Of a stretch of 64,000 bases of DNA, positions 8,642 through 17,908 are shown one piece after another. The stretch comes from Desulfosarcina widdelii. Lineage in GTDB: Bacteria > Desulfobacterota > Desulfobacteria > Desulfobacterales > Desulfosarcinaceae. The stretch covers positions 5,952,001 to 6,016,000 of the forward strand of contig NZ_AP021875.1 of the NCBI RefSeq assembly GCF_009688965.1, written 5' to 3'. Under the pieces are notes generated by a model. That model was not told the DNA's origin. It ran no database searches and worked only from the letters and a program-made list of their open reading frames with translations. Position 1 is the first letter of the stretch. Each line of letters starts with the position of its first letter. The translations under genes and the position numbers were made by a program.

Positions 8642-8785
8642 ATGGGTACCATGATCTACACGCTGCAGGACTTCATGACCCATTCCAAGGGCATTACCTA
8701 TCTGGTGATGGGGGCGACGCTGATTGTTTTTCTGCTGTTCTGGAGCTTTCTGACCGGACGGGACAAAAAGAAGAATACATACTGA
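8642..8785 (+). CDS. hmcD: HmcD, small single-helix membrane subunit
   Basis: This 47-codon gene encodes MGTMIYTLQDFMTHSKG, a single hydrophobic helix (YLVMGATLIVFLLFWSFL), and a basic tail ending KKKNTY. HmcD of Desulfovibrio is likewise a tiny membrane protein located between hmcC and hmcE. A strong AGGAGT site precedes the ATG. Position, size and topology support the call; the sequence itself is too short for firm homology. Its role is probably structural, bridging the NrfD-like and cytochrome b-like subunits. Confidence 0.85.
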   Translation: MGTMIYTLQDFMTHSKGITYLVMGATLIVFLLFWSFLTGRDKKKNTY

Positions 8786-8858
8786 GAAGGAGCCGCGGCA
8801 TCGAAACGGAAACCTGTCCGCTTTCCACCCGGGCCGCGGCAACTTCGGGAGGCATCTC

Positions 8859-9542
8859 ATGTACTGGTTACTCACGGGCCCGTTGTTCTGGCTTTCCATC
8901 CTGGTGTTCGTGTTCGGTCTGGCTTACCGGGCTTTGATGTATTGCCGCGGGTTGAACTGGCAGCTGGACCGCGTGGCCTACTCTGCCCACCCCAAGGCCG
9001 GCATGAAGGGGGCGGCGCGCTCCATCTTCTACTGGCTGATGCCCTTCGGCACCCGGAGCTGGCGCAAGCAGGCCTTCATGACCGTTTCCTCTTTCTCGTT
9101 CCACGTCGGCGCGGTGCTGGTGCCCATTTTCCTGCTGGCCCACAACGAGTTTCTCAGGGACAAGATCGGATTCGGCCTGCCCGCTATACCCCAGGGTCTG
9201 GCTGATGCGCTGACCTGGCTCGCCGTGGCCGGCGCGGTCGGACTCGTCCTGCGGCGGATCGCATTGCCCGAGGTACGCATCCTGACGACCGCCTACGATT
9301 ATCTCATCCTGGCCATGGGTGCGGCACCGCTGGTCACCGGTCTCCTGGCCCGATACGGGATCGGGGAGGGACAATTCTGGCTGCTGGCCCACATCTTCTT
9401 CGCCGAGGTGCTGCTTATCGCCGCGCCCTTTACCAAAATGTCCCACATCATCCTTTTCTTCCTGTCCAGGGGGCAGTTGGGAATGGACTACGGGATCAAA
9501 CGCGGTGGCATGAAGCCGTTCAGCAAGGGGATGGCGTGGTAA
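8859..9542 (+). CDS. hmcE: HmcE, NarI/DsrM-like membrane cytochrome b subunit
   Basis: The 227-residue protein has about five membrane helices and the look of the NarI/DsrM gamma subunits, which bind heme b through helix histidines. Candidate ligands are in SSFSFHVGAVLVPIFLLAHN and in LLAHIFFAEVLLIAAPFTKMSH. The soluble loop GTRSWRKQAFM is typical of DsrM/HmcE. It should pass electrons across the membrane or to quinone and dock the cytoplasmic subunit HmcF. GGGAGGC precedes the ATG. The spacer to hmcF (9543-9684) contains low-complexity purine-rich repeats and no further gene. Confidence 0.9.
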   Translation: MYWLLTGPLFWLSILVFVFGLAYRALMYCRGLNWQLDRVAYSAHPKAGMKGAARSIFYWLMPFGTRSWRKQAFMTVSSFSFHVGAVLVPIFLLAHNEFLRDKIGFGLPAIPQGLADALTWLAVAGAVGLVLRRIALPEVRILTTAYDYLILAMGAAPLVTGLLARYGIGEGQFWLLAHIFFAEVLLIAAPFTKMSHIILFFLSRGQLGMDYGIKRGGMKPFSKGMAW

Positions 9543-9684
9543 GGATGGCCGACGGAGGCGCTGGGGCCAGGCCTGCCAGCCCCCGGACCGATCAACGGAA
9601 CGATGGGGAAATGGAGTGATGGGAAGGCCAATACCTCAACACGCCGCCACGCCATCACCCCGATAGATCATTGAGGAGATCGAC

Positions 9685-11073
9685 ATGCCGGAAGGAAAGT
9701 TCTGCAACAAGATGCCGGTGAATACCGAAGAAGAGCTGAAGGCGCTGCTGGGCGACACCGGCGGCAAACAGTACTACGAAGAGATGAAACGCCTGGATGT
9801 GGACAAGGACAAGCTCTGGACCACCATTCAAAACACCTGCAAGTCGCGCATCCGGACCTGGCTCGAGATCTGTGCCCACTGCGGCATGTGCGCCGACAGC
9901 TGCTTTCTCTACCTGATCAACGACTGCGACCCCGAGCAGGTTCCGGCCTACAAGATCCAGTCCACCCTGGGCGAGATCATCCGCCGTAAAGGGGACGTCG
10001 ACAACGCATTCATGCGGAAAACCATGGAGGTGGCCTGGGCGAAGTGCACCTGCTGCAACCGTTGCGGCATGTACTGCCCGCACGGCATCGACATGGGCAT
10101 CATGTTCGGCTATCTGCGCGGTCTGCTTTACGGACAGGGATTTGTGCCCTGGGAGCTGAAGATCGGCGCGGGCATGCATCGCGTCTATCGAGCCCAGATG
10201 GACGTAACGCAGGAGGACTGGGTAGAGACCTGCGAATGGATGGCCGAGGAGTGGGAGGAGGATTACCCGGGCCTGACCATTCCCGTCGACAAGCCTGACG
10301 CGGACATCATGTACACCTGCAACGCCCGGGAGGTGAAACACTATCCCGAAGACCTGGCTGAAGCGGCCGTGCTCTTCCACTTGGCCGGAGAAAACTGGAC
10401 GGTGCCAAGCGAGGGCTGGGAGGAAACCAGCCTGTGCATGTTCGCCGGTGACTGGGAGGCCTGCAAGATGCAGGTGCTCCATGTCTACGATGCCATGGAC
10501 AGGCTCAAGCCCAAGCGGATGGTGGGTACCGAGTGCGGCCATGCCCACCGGGCCACCGTCATCGAAGGGCCATACTGGGCCGGACGCGAGGACGGCCAGC
10601 CGCCGGTGGAATGCCTCCACTACGTGGAATGGGTGGCCGAGGCGCTGCGCGAGGGGAAGCTGAAGATCGACCCGGCCAAGCGAATCAAAGAGCCGGTGAC
10701 CCTTCAGGATTCCTGCAACTACATCCGCAACCAGGGCCTGAAGGAGGTCACCCGGGAGATCATGAGCTACATGGTCGAGCCGGGCTGTTTCGTGGAGATG
10801 AACCCCAACGGCGAGCACAACTACTGCTGCGGCGGCGGGGGTGGATTCAACGGCATCGGCCTTTTCCGCCCGCAGCGCAACAAAGCACTGATCACCAAGC
10901 GCGACCAGATCCTGAACACGGGGGCCAAGCTGGTTATCGCTCCCTGCCACAACTGCTGGGACGCCATCCGGGACCTGGAGGAGGAATACAAGATCGGCAT
11001 CCGCTGGTCCTTCCTCAAACCGCTGCTCATTGACATGGTCATCGTCCCCGATCATCTCAAACCCAAGGACTGA
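9685..11073 (+). CDS. hmcF: HmcF, cytoplasmic heterodisulfide reductase-like (CCG) iron-sulfur subunit
   Basis: The 462-residue soluble protein resembles HdrD/DsrK. Two ferredoxin clusters are visible, C63-x2-C66-x2-C69-x3-C73 and C121-x2-C124-x2-C127-x3-C131-P. A CCG domain follows near the C terminus (DSCNYIRN, then HNYCCGGGGG and APCHNCWD), which in relatives binds a noncubane cluster used for disulfide or thiol chemistry. It has no signal peptide and is probably the cytoplasmic terminus of the Hmc electron path. GAGGAG precedes the ATG. The long antisense reading frame over this gene is a codon-bias shadow. Confidence 0.94.
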   Translation: MPEGKFCNKMPVNTEEELKALLGDTGGKQYYEEMKRLDVDKDKLWTTIQNTCKSRIRTWLEICAHCGMCADSCFLYLINDCDPEQVPAYKIQSTLGEIIRRKGDVDNAFMRKTMEVAWAKCTCCNRCGMYCPHGIDMGIMFGYLRGLLYGQGFVPWELKIGAGMHRVYRAQMDVTQEDWVETCEWMAEEWEEDYPGLTIPVDKPDADIMYTCNAREVKHYPEDLAEAAVLFHLAGENWTVPSEGWEETSLCMFAGDWEACKMQVLHVYDAMDRLKPKRMVGTECGHAHRATVIEGPYWAGREDGQPPVECLHYVEWVAEALREGKLKIDPAKRIKEPVTLQDSCNYIRNQGLKEVTREIMSYMVEPGCFVEMNPNGEHNYCCGGGGGFNGIGLFRPQRNKALITKRDQILNTGAKLVIAPCHNCWDAIRDLEEEYKIGIRWSFLKPLLIDMVIVPDHLKPKD

Positions 11074-11123
11074 GGCCGGCCAGGGCCGGATCTGCCATCC
11101 CGAAACCTGTCAGGAGGCGCCCC

Positions 11124-12035
11124 ATGTTTAAGACCATACTCTTTGCCACAACCGCAACTGAAGCCTGCGACCATTCCGCACGCACGGCCTTCCAGATCGC
11201 CAAACAGTATGATGCCGAGCTCACGATGCTGCACGTACTCGGCGTTCCCAGCAGGGGATACAGCCAGATGGTTCGAGACGTGAAAACCGGTGAAGCGGTC
11301 AACGTGGACAACGAATACAGGGCGTGGGTGGTGGAGGAAATGAAAACCTACTACGCCCATCAGCTCGAAAGCTACGACAGGGTGAGGCTCGAAGTGATCG
11401 AAGGCCATCCCCACCGGGAAATCCTCCGCTACCTCCGGAAAAACCCTGTGGATTTAGCCATGCTGGGCGGTCCCACGGGTGGAGAGGACGATTCCGTCTA
11501 CAAAAAGATCGTGGCCGGCTCCACCATCCACCGGGTGGCCAAACACGCACCGTGTCCCATCCTGTTCGTGGCGCGGCAGGCAGCCTCCTTCTGGGGGGGG
11601 ATATCCAACATCGTATTCGTGACGGATTTTTCAAGGGCCTCGGACGCGGCATTCAAATACGCCGCCGGGATGGCTGAATCGGTTTCCGGGGAGTTTCACC
11701 TGTTCCACGTGGTGGATATCAGCGGCATGCAGGGCGGCATGGTCATGGAACAGGAACTCATCGAAGCCCGGCTCCGGGAGGCGCGCAGCCAGATCAGGAG
11801 GCACTATGTCAAGAAGCTCGGCGCCTTCCGGGACTATTCCGTGGATGTATGGGAAGGATTGCCCTACGTGGAGGTCGTTAAATTCGCCCGTGAAAAACAG
11901 GCCGATCTCATCGTCATGGCTCATAGCACCCGGGAGAAAGACCCGGAGAGCGTGCGTCTGGATAGCAACATGGAGCAGGTGATCATGCGCGCCAACTGCC
12001 CCGTACTCAGTGTCAACCGTCCACAGCCGATCTGA
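11124..12035 (+). CDS. Tandem universal stress protein (two Usp domains)
   Basis: The 303-residue protein contains two UspA folds of about 145 residues each. The first has the ATP-binding pattern LGGPTGG...AGSTIHRV and the second ends VIMRANCPVLSVNRP, the usual last strand. It has a good CAGGAGG ribosome site and lies 50 bases after hmcF, so it is probably cotranscribed with the complex. I do not recall a Usp gene inside the D. vulgaris hmc cluster; here it separates hmcF from rrf1. Its function is unknown beyond nucleotide binding and stress adaptation. A 226-base gap without an evident gene follows. Confidence 0.85.
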   Translation: MFKTILFATTATEACDHSARTAFQIAKQYDAELTMLHVLGVPSRGYSQMVRDVKTGEAVNVDNEYRAWVVEEMKTYYAHQLESYDRVRLEVIEGHPHREILRYLRKNPVDLAMLGGPTGGEDDSVYKKIVAGSTIHRVAKHAPCPILFVARQAASFWGGISNIVFVTDFSRASDAAFKYAAGMAESVSGEFHLFHVVDISGMQGGMVMEQELIEARLREARSQIRRHYVKKLGAFRDYSVDVWEGLPYVEVVKFAREKQADLIVMAHSTREKDPESVRLDSNMEQVIMRANCPVLSVNRPQPI

Positions 12036-12261
12036 AGGAACCGCCTGAATCCTTTAAAAAAGGTGAGACGGAGCATAAAGCAAGCGAGGATCAGGAAAAA
12101 CCGGAGTGATGGATTGTTGGCGTATCGAAAGAAATCCGTATGCTTTTCCATCGCGCAGTGACCGGGATAACCCGAATCCAATGACGGGACCATGAGGCCA
12201 TCTTCCCGATTCCTTGAGTAGATGGCCGCGGCCCGATTTCATAAACGAGGAGAGATCTGGG

Positions 12262-12615
12262 ATGAGCAAAAAGATTCTTGTCATCGATGACGATCCGGAT
12301 GTGGTGGAATACCTGACGACGCTTCTCGAGGACAACGGTTTTACGGTCTGCTCCGCCAACGACGGAGAGGCCGGGGTGGAATTGGCGAAACAGGAACGAC
12401 CGGACATGATCACGCTAGACCTTGAGATGCCTGGAGAATGGGGGCCCAGGGTTTTTCGGCGCCTGTCCAGGGAAGATGCGCTGAAAAACATCCCGGTGGT
12501 CGTAATCAGTGGACTGTCCGGCAATGAGCATGCCATTCAGAAAGCCGTTGCCAGCCTGACCAAACCGTTCGACCGCGACGAATTGATGAAGGTGATTCAC
12601 GAAGTGCTCGGCTGA
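12262..12615 (+). CDS. rrf1: Rrf1-like single-domain response regulator
   Basis: This 117-residue protein is a stand-alone receiver domain. The acidic pocket is DDD at 9-11, the phospho-acceptor is D53 in ITLDLEMPG, and the conserved lysine lies in SLTKPFD. GAGGAG precedes the ATG at 12262, which is better than an in-frame upstream GTG-type start. The gene order hmcF-(usp)-rrf1-rrf2 reproduces that of D. vulgaris, where rrf1 and rrf2 influence hmc expression. With no output domain it may be phosphorylated by one of the two kinases encoded just downstream and act through protein contact. Confidence 0.85.
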   Translation: MSKKILVIDDDPDVVEYLTTLLEDNGFTVCSANDGEAGVELAKQERPDMITLDLEMPGEWGPRVFRRLSREDALKNIPVVVISGLSGNEHAIQKAVASLTKPFDRDELMKVIHEVLG

Positions 12616-12694
12616 TTCGAGCGTATTCCGGACGTCCGGCGACATAAGACCCCGAGTTCGGGAGCGTGCGATGCCGCCGGTTCCCGGACGGGGC

Positions 12695-12722
12695 TTGACC
12701 GGGGGGGGGAATCGCGTATAAT
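12695..12722 (+). promoter_or_regulatory. Sigma-70-type promoter upstream of rrf2
   Basis: TTGACC (12695-12700), a 16-base spacer containing a nine-G run, and a perfect TATAAT (12717-12722) form the best housekeeping promoter I see in the window. It would give rrf2, and perhaps the kinases, transcription independent of hmcA. The G tract in the spacer is a possible slippage site. Confidence 0.7.
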
Positions 12723-12827
12723 CGTTGCGGGCGCATCGCACCGGGCTCTTGCGTCCCCGCCCCACAAAAGGGAAGTGTTTTTTTGGCGAAATCCAAGGCT
12801 GACAACTGCCAGACATCTCAGGGATCT

Positions 12828-13280
12828 ATGCGCCTGACTACAAAGAGCAGATATGGAACGAGAATGATGCTCGATCTGGCCATCTACGCCAAGGACGGTC
12901 CGGTTCCGCTGAGCGACATTTCCCGCCGCCAGAACATCTCCGTCAAATACCTCGAGAAATTGATCCGCAAGCTTAAATCGGCCGGGTTCGTGAAAAGCCA
13001 GCGTGGGCCCTTCGGTGGGCATATGCTGGCCCGTTCACCCGACGAGATCACCGTGGGCGACCTGGTTCGTGTGCTGGAGGACTCGACGGCCATCGCCGAC
13101 TGTGCCGAGAGCGACGATCCGGTCTGCGGCGTGTGCAACCGCGCCGGGGACTGCCTGTCCCGCTGGGTCTGGGTAGCGGCCAGCCGCGCCATGTTTGACA
13201 CCCTGGACAGCATCTCCCTGGCCAGGCTGGTCAACTCGCCCAAAGACGGCTCATTTCCAGGCCCTTCAAGTGCTGCATAG
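12828..13280 (+). CDS. rrf2: Rrf2-family transcriptional regulator with Cys cluster
   Basis: The 150-residue protein begins MRLTTKSRYGTRMMLDLA, the usual Rrf2-family start, so the ATG at 12828 (with AGGGA upstream) is preferred over a non-ATG start at 12783. The winged-helix DNA-binding region holds ISVKYLEKLIRKLKSAGFVKSQRG with the GGH turn. Four cysteines (DCAESDDPVCGVCNRAGDC) lie where IscR/NsrR relatives bind an Fe-S cluster, so a redox- or NO-sensing repressor is likely. Its presumed target is the hmc operon, whose leader carries tandem palindromes. Its strong own promoter lies about 105 bases upstream. Confidence 0.92.
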   Translation: MRLTTKSRYGTRMMLDLAIYAKDGPVPLSDISRRQNISVKYLEKLIRKLKSAGFVKSQRGPFGGHMLARSPDEITVGDLVRVLEDSTAIADCAESDDPVCGVCNRAGDCLSRWVWVAASRAMFDTLDSISLARLVNSPKDGSFPGPSSAA

Positions 13281-13390
13281 CTTTTGTTGAACGGGCCGCT
13301 TTGGAACGGCCGAGACCAAACCTGATCCCGCCCCCGTAGATCAGGTGACCCGAGACGACTTCCGACAATTGCTTGAACGGACATTATGTT

Positions 13391-15667
13391 ATGGTCAATC
13401 CCGCATCGTGGTTTCGAAAAAGCCTTGCCGCCAGGCTGATTCTGGCCGTGGGTTTCACCCTCCTGGTGTCCATATCCGCCTGGGCTTATTTCAACATACG
13501 ATATCAAAAGCAGCGGATGATGGATACGACCATGGCGGCCACCGATCGTCTGGTGGACACGATCCGGCTGGGCACCAACTACGCCATGCTCCTGAACTCC
13601 CGCGATGAAATCCACCAGATCGTTCGCAACGTGGCGCGACAGGAGTCCATCGAAAACGTCCGCATCTATAACAAGTCCGGAGAAATCAAGTTCTCCAATT
13701 TCCCCGAAGAGGTGGACCAGCGAACCAATATCAAGGATGAGGCCTGCTATATCTGCCACCGGACCGAACCGCCGGCTGATTCGTTGGACCTGCGGGAGCG
13801 AATCCGAATCATCGACAACGGCGACGGCGACCGCAGACTCGGGATCATCACACCCATCTACAACGAACCCAGCTGCGCCATGGGCGACTGTCACGTCCAC
13901 CCCGGGGACAAGAAGGTGCTGGGGGCTCTGGATCTTGTGGTGACCCTGGCACAGGCGGACCATGAAATTCTGCTCTTTGAACGGGGGACCGTGGGACTGG
14001 CGGTTTTCCTTTTTCTGGTGACTTCCACGATCATCTTTTTAGTGGTGCTTCGCTTTGTAAACCATCCCATCAAGCGACTCATCGCAGACACGCACGCTAT
14101 TGCACGTGGAGATTACGACACGCGCGTGAAATTCCAGCGCCAGGAAGACGAGTTGGGGCAGCTGGCCGCCGCGGTCCACCGAATGGGCATGCGCATCGGT
14201 GAACACCAGGCGGCGTTGGAAGACAAACGGGACGAATACCAGCGCCTGTTCAACATGGTCCCGTGCCTGATCACGGTCAACGACGCCAACTATCGCCTAA
14301 TCGCGTTCAACCGGGAATTCGAACGGACATTTGCGCCGGAACCTGGAGACTACTGCTACCGGGCATACAAAGGGCGGACAGAACGCTGCCGCGTCTGCCC
14401 GGTGGAGTTGACCTTCCAGGACGGATTGCCGCACGAGAGCGAGGAACATGGAGTCAACAAAGACGGATCCCCCGCATACTGGCTGGTGAAGACCTCGCCG
14501 GTAAAAGACGCAGAGGGCAACGTGGTGGCCGCCTACGAGGTGAGCCTGGACATCACCGAGCGGAGAAAACTGGAGGAGCAGCTCAGGCAGTCCGAGCAGA
14601 ATTACCATGCCATCTTCCATAACATCCCCAACCCGGTATTCGTTCTCGAACCCGAGAGCCTGGAAGTGCTGACCTGCAATCAAAGTGTTCAAACGGTGTA
14701 CGGCTATGCCCGTCACGAACTCATCGGCCACAGCTTCATGAAACTGTTCGGACACGACGGAATCAACGGTGACCCTGACGTGCTGCGAGCCAGTTCGCTG
14801 ATGAACCACGTGCGCCAGTATACCAAGGAGGGTATCCCACTTTACGCCCGCATCCGGTTGGCAGAGTCGGTGTACACGGGCGACCGGGTCATGCTCGCGA
14901 TCACCTCGGACGTAACCAAACAGCTGGAAGCCGAAAAGCAGCTTATCCAGGCCTCCAAAATGGCCACACTGGGCGAAATGGCCACCGGCGTCGCCCACGA
15001 GTTGAACCAGCCCCTGGCCGTCATCAAGAGTGCCAGCAACTTTTTCGTCCGCAAGATCGACAACCAGGAGGCGATCTCCGAGGACGTCCTGCATACCATG
15101 AGCCTGGAAATCGACCGCCACGTAGACCGGGCCACCAAGATCATCAACCATATGCGCGAATTCGGCCGGAAGTCCGACCTGGTCCTCATCCCCGTTCGCA
15201 TCGACGATGTGATGAAGAAGGCTTTCGAGATGTTCAGCCAACAGCTCAAGGTTCGCGGCATCCACGTCCAATGGGAACTGGCGGAAGAATTACCGGACAT
15301 TTCAGGGGACCCCGACCGGCTCGAGCAGGTTTTTATTAACCTGCTCATCAACGCCCGCGACGCCATCGAGGAGAGGGTGCAACGCGACGGGCGGGATATC
15401 GAAAAACGGATCACCATGCGCTCCAGCACTCGCGACGGCGAGGTGACCGTGGAGGTCTGCGACACGGGAGCGGGAATCCCGGAAAAGATGCGGGACAAGC
15501 TCTTCGAGCCGTTTTTCACCACCAAGGACGTGGGCAAGGGCACGGGGCTCGGCTTGTCCATCAGCTATGGGATCGTAAAGGACTGCGGCGGCAATATCGT
15601 AGCCCGATCGAACGAGGAGGGCGGAGCGTGCTTTGCGATTCGGTTTCCCGCGTTGGAGGTCGGTTAA
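13391..15667 (+). CDS. Sensor histidine kinase with predicted diheme c-type periplasmic domain
   Basis: This protein of about 758 residues begins with a membrane helix (15-35), then a periplasmic region, a second helix (about 199-221), HAMP, two PAS domains, HisKA (VAHELNQPL) and HATPase_c (INLLINARDA, DTGAGIPE, GKGTGLGLS). The periplasmic loop carries two heme c attachment sites: CYICH at 119-123, and the CX4CH form CAMGDCH at 162-168 that also occurs in cytochrome c3. A sensor reading the redox state of the periplasmic cytochrome pool would suit its place next to hmc. The first PAS contains CRVCPVELTF, a cysteine motif shared with the next kinase. The start is uncertain: ATG 13391 or TTG 13373, neither with a clear ribosome site. 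No receiver domain is attached. Confidence 0.88.
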   Translation: MVNPASWFRKSLAARLILAVGFTLLVSISAWAYFNIRYQKQRMMDTTMAATDRLVDTIRLGTNYAMLLNSRDEIHQIVRNVARQESIENVRIYNKSGEIKFSNFPEEVDQRTNIKDEACYICHRTEPPADSLDLRERIRIIDNGDGDRRLGIITPIYNEPSCAMGDCHVHPGDKKVLGALDLVVTLAQADHEILLFERGTVGLAVFLFLVTSTIIFLVVLRFVNHPIKRLIADTHAIARGDYDTRVKFQRQEDELGQLAAAVHRMGMRIGEHQAALEDKRDEYQRLFNMVPCLITVNDANYRLIAFNREFERTFAPEPGDYCYRAYKGRTERCRVCPVELTFQDGLPHESEEHGVNKDGSPAYWLVKTSPVKDAEGNVVAAYEVSLDITERRKLEEQLRQSEQNYHAIFHNIPNPVFVLEPESLEVLTCNQSVQTVYGYARHELIGHSFMKLFGHDGINGDPDVLRASSLMNHVRQYTKEGIPLYARIRLAESVYTGDRVMLAITSDVTKQLEAEKQLIQASKMATLGEMATGVAHELNQPLAVIKSASNFFVRKIDNQEAISEDVLHTMSLEIDRHVDRATKIINHMREFGRKSDLVLIPVRIDDVMKKAFEMFSQQLKVRGIHVQWELAEELPDISGDPDRLEQVFINLLINARDAIEERVQRDGRDIEKRITMRSSTRDGEVTVEVCDTGAGIPEKMRDKLFEPFFTTKDVGKGTGLGLSISYGIVKDCGGNIVARSNEEGGACFAIRFPALEVG

Positions 15668-15715
15668 GTTTTCGATCCGCCGATTGACCCATCGACGAAT
15701 CAACGGAAAAGGCGC

Positions 15716-17644
15716 ATGGGCAAGGAAAAGGTTTTACTGGTAGACGACGAAGAAGGTATTCGCACTGTGCTGGGAATATCCCTGGCCGATGCCGGCTATG
15801 ACGTGCGAACCGCTGCTGACGGGGAAGAGGCTCTTGCTGTTTTCGCCGATCACCGGCCCTCCATCGTGCTCACCGACATCAAGATGCCTGGCATTGACGG
15901 CATCGAACTGCTCAAGCGCATCAAGTCTCAGAACCCGGATACGGAAGTAATCATGATCACCGGGCACGGGGATCTCGATCTGGCCATCGAAAGCATCAAA
16001 CACGAGGCCACGGACTTCGTCACCAAACCTGTTCATCCCGACATCATGGACATCGCATTGAAGCGGGCCAGCGAGAGGCTTACCATGCGCCGCGAGCTTC
16101 GCGCCCACACCGAAAATCTCGAGCACCTGGTCGAACAGCAGGCTTCACGTCTGGTGGAAATGGAGCGTCTCAGCGCCGTGGGACAAGCGGTGGAGGGAAT
16201 GACGGCTGCCATGGGCAATATCGCCGCTGACCTGGTCACCGGGTTGAGCATCCTCGACGAAATGCCCTGCTTCGTCGCCGTCCACGACAAAGATCGCAAG
16301 ATCGTGGCCACCAACCGGCTCTACCTGGAGCGGCTCGGGAACCGCGTCGGCCAGGACAGCTGCGATGTCTATGGTTCGGCGGACGATGAAAGCGACCGAG
16401 AAACCGTCTGCCCGGTAGAGAAGACCTTCGAAAGCGGCGCCGGACAGCGGTGCAAGGCATGGATCAGCTATCTCAACGGTGAACGATATCCGGTTATCGT
16501 CCACACCGCTCCCATCCGAAACAGCCGCGACGAGATCGAACTCGTCATGGAAGTGGCCGCGGATGTCTCCGAAATCCGACGGCTCCAACAGACGCTGGAA
16601 ACCACCCGGAAGCGCTACCGCCAGCTCTTCGACGAGGTGCCCTGCTACATCGCCGTGATGGACCCCGAATTCGACGTGGTGGCCACCAACCAGGGACATA
16701 CCGAGTTCTTCGGGGACGCCATCGGCAAAAAATGCTTCAGGGTATGCAAAAATCGGGGGGAACGGTGCCCGGAATGCCCGGTGGCCGACACATTCGCCGA
16801 CGGCATGAGTCATCAAATGGAAACCGTGGTGACCGGCGCCAACGGTGAGCGGCGCAACGTACTGGTGCGTACCACGCCGCTTCGCAACAACGCGGGAGAG
16901 CTGACCCAGGTCATGGAGATGGCCACGGACATCACGGAGCTGCGCCTGCTCCAGGACAACCTCTCCATGCTGGGGCTGATGGTGGGCTCGGTCTCCCACA
17001 ACATCAAAGGCATCCTCACCGGCTTGGACGCCGGGCTGTACCTGATGAACACCGGCTGGGAGAAAAAACTCCCAGAACGTGTGGAGCGCGGTTACGAGAA
17101 AGTGCGCGTCATGACCGATCGTATCCGCAAGGTCGTCCTTGATTTGCTTTACTGTGCCAAGGACCGCGAACCCCAGTTCGATACCGTTTCGATCTCCGAT
17201 CTGGTGGAGGACGTCCGCAACGTCATCGAACCCAAGAGCCTCGGAAAAAACATCGCCATCGACTGGACCTTGGACCCGGCCCTCACCACCCTCGAAGCCG
17301 AAGAGGGCACGCTGCACGCCGCTCTGGTGGCCATCTTGGAAAACGCCGTGGAGGCCTGCATGACCGACAGGAGACAAAACGCCCATCGAATCCTTTGCCG
17401 TGTGACAGGAGACGGGCCGGATGCCGTTTTGTTCACCATCACCGACGACGGGCCAGGTATGCCAGCCGAGATCCGGGAGAAGCTTTTTGACCTGTTCTAC
17501 TCCTCCAAGGGCAGTAAAGGGACCGGCTTGGGGCTTTTTCTCGCCCACCGTGCTGTAGCTCAGCATGGCGGCCGCATCGACGTCGAGAGCGAACCCGGTC
17601 AGGGAGCCACTTTCGCCATCCGCATTCCACTACGTCGCAGATAG
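15716..17644 (+). CDS. Hybrid signalling protein: receiver-PAS-PAS-histidine kinase
   Basis: The 642-residue cytoplasmic protein opens with a receiver (DDEE at 10-13, phospho-acceptor D54 in VLTDIKMPG). A short coiled coil follows, then two PAS domains, a histidine-containing helix (SVSHNIKGILTGLD) and HATPase_c (ILENAVEACM, DDGPGMP, SKGTGLGLFLA). Each PAS carries a Cys-rich loop; the second reads RCPECPVADTF. No membrane segment is seen. It sits 48 bases after the heme-sensor kinase and is probably part of a phosphorelay with it: the receiver takes phosphate, and its own kinase passes it to Rrf1 or another regulator. The partner assignments are inferred from adjacency only. Confidence 0.85.
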   Translation: MGKEKVLLVDDEEGIRTVLGISLADAGYDVRTAADGEEALAVFADHRPSIVLTDIKMPGIDGIELLKRIKSQNPDTEVIMITGHGDLDLAIESIKHEATDFVTKPVHPDIMDIALKRASERLTMRRELRAHTENLEHLVEQQASRLVEMERLSAVGQAVEGMTAAMGNIAADLVTGLSILDEMPCFVAVHDKDRKIVATNRLYLERLGNRVGQDSCDVYGSADDESDRETVCPVEKTFESGAGQRCKAWISYLNGERYPVIVHTAPIRNSRDEIELVMEVAADVSEIRRLQQTLETTRKRYRQLFDEVPCYIAVMDPEFDVVATNQGHTEFFGDAIGKKCFRVCKNRGERCPECPVADTFADGMSHQMETVVTGANGERRNVLVRTTPLRNNAGELTQVMEMATDITELRLLQDNLSMLGLMVGSVSHNIKGILTGLDAGLYLMNTGWEKKLPERVERGYEKVRVMTDRIRKVVLDLLYCAKDREPQFDTVSISDLVEDVRNVIEPKSLGKNIAIDWTLDPALTTLEAEEGTLHAALVAILENAVEACMTDRRQNAHRILCRVTGDGPDAVLFTITDDGPGMPAEIREKLFDLFYSSKGSKGTGLGLFLAHRAVAQHGGRIDVESEPGQGATFAIRIPLRRR

Positions 17645-17908
17645 GCCAATCCGTTTTTTGCCGAAAGTTCTGGTTGCGCCGACTTCACCGTAAGGATTAG
17701 CAATTTAAATTCCAGGAAGGCCTTTAAAATAGCGGCGCGAAAAACTGTATGAAACGAGATGGCAAATGCCAGATAAACGCATTAGGATCCTATCCGGAGT
17801 TCTTAATTTTGGTGGCCCTGTTTTCCACAATTTTGATTTTTGGCGGTGTCCGGCCGCCAGATGGCCATGGTAAATTCAGGCTGGATGTAGAATAGGTTCC
17901 AAAAACTG

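Noticed and set aside
9655..11055. Long minus-strand open frame (466 codons) opposite hmcF
   Set aside because: It mirrors the high-GC third-position bias of hmcF, shows no domain, and the sense strand has all HmcF motifs.
4531..11073. Assignment as a dsrMKJOP complex
   Set aside because: DsrJ is a small triheme cytochrome and the dsr order differs; sixteen hemes, the small hmcD gene and the rrf1-rrf2 tail identify hmc.
12667..12740. TGCGATGC / GCATCGCA inverted pair around the rrf2 promoter
   Set aside because: Short arms with a 58-base gap in GC-rich DNA; chance occurrence cannot be excluded.
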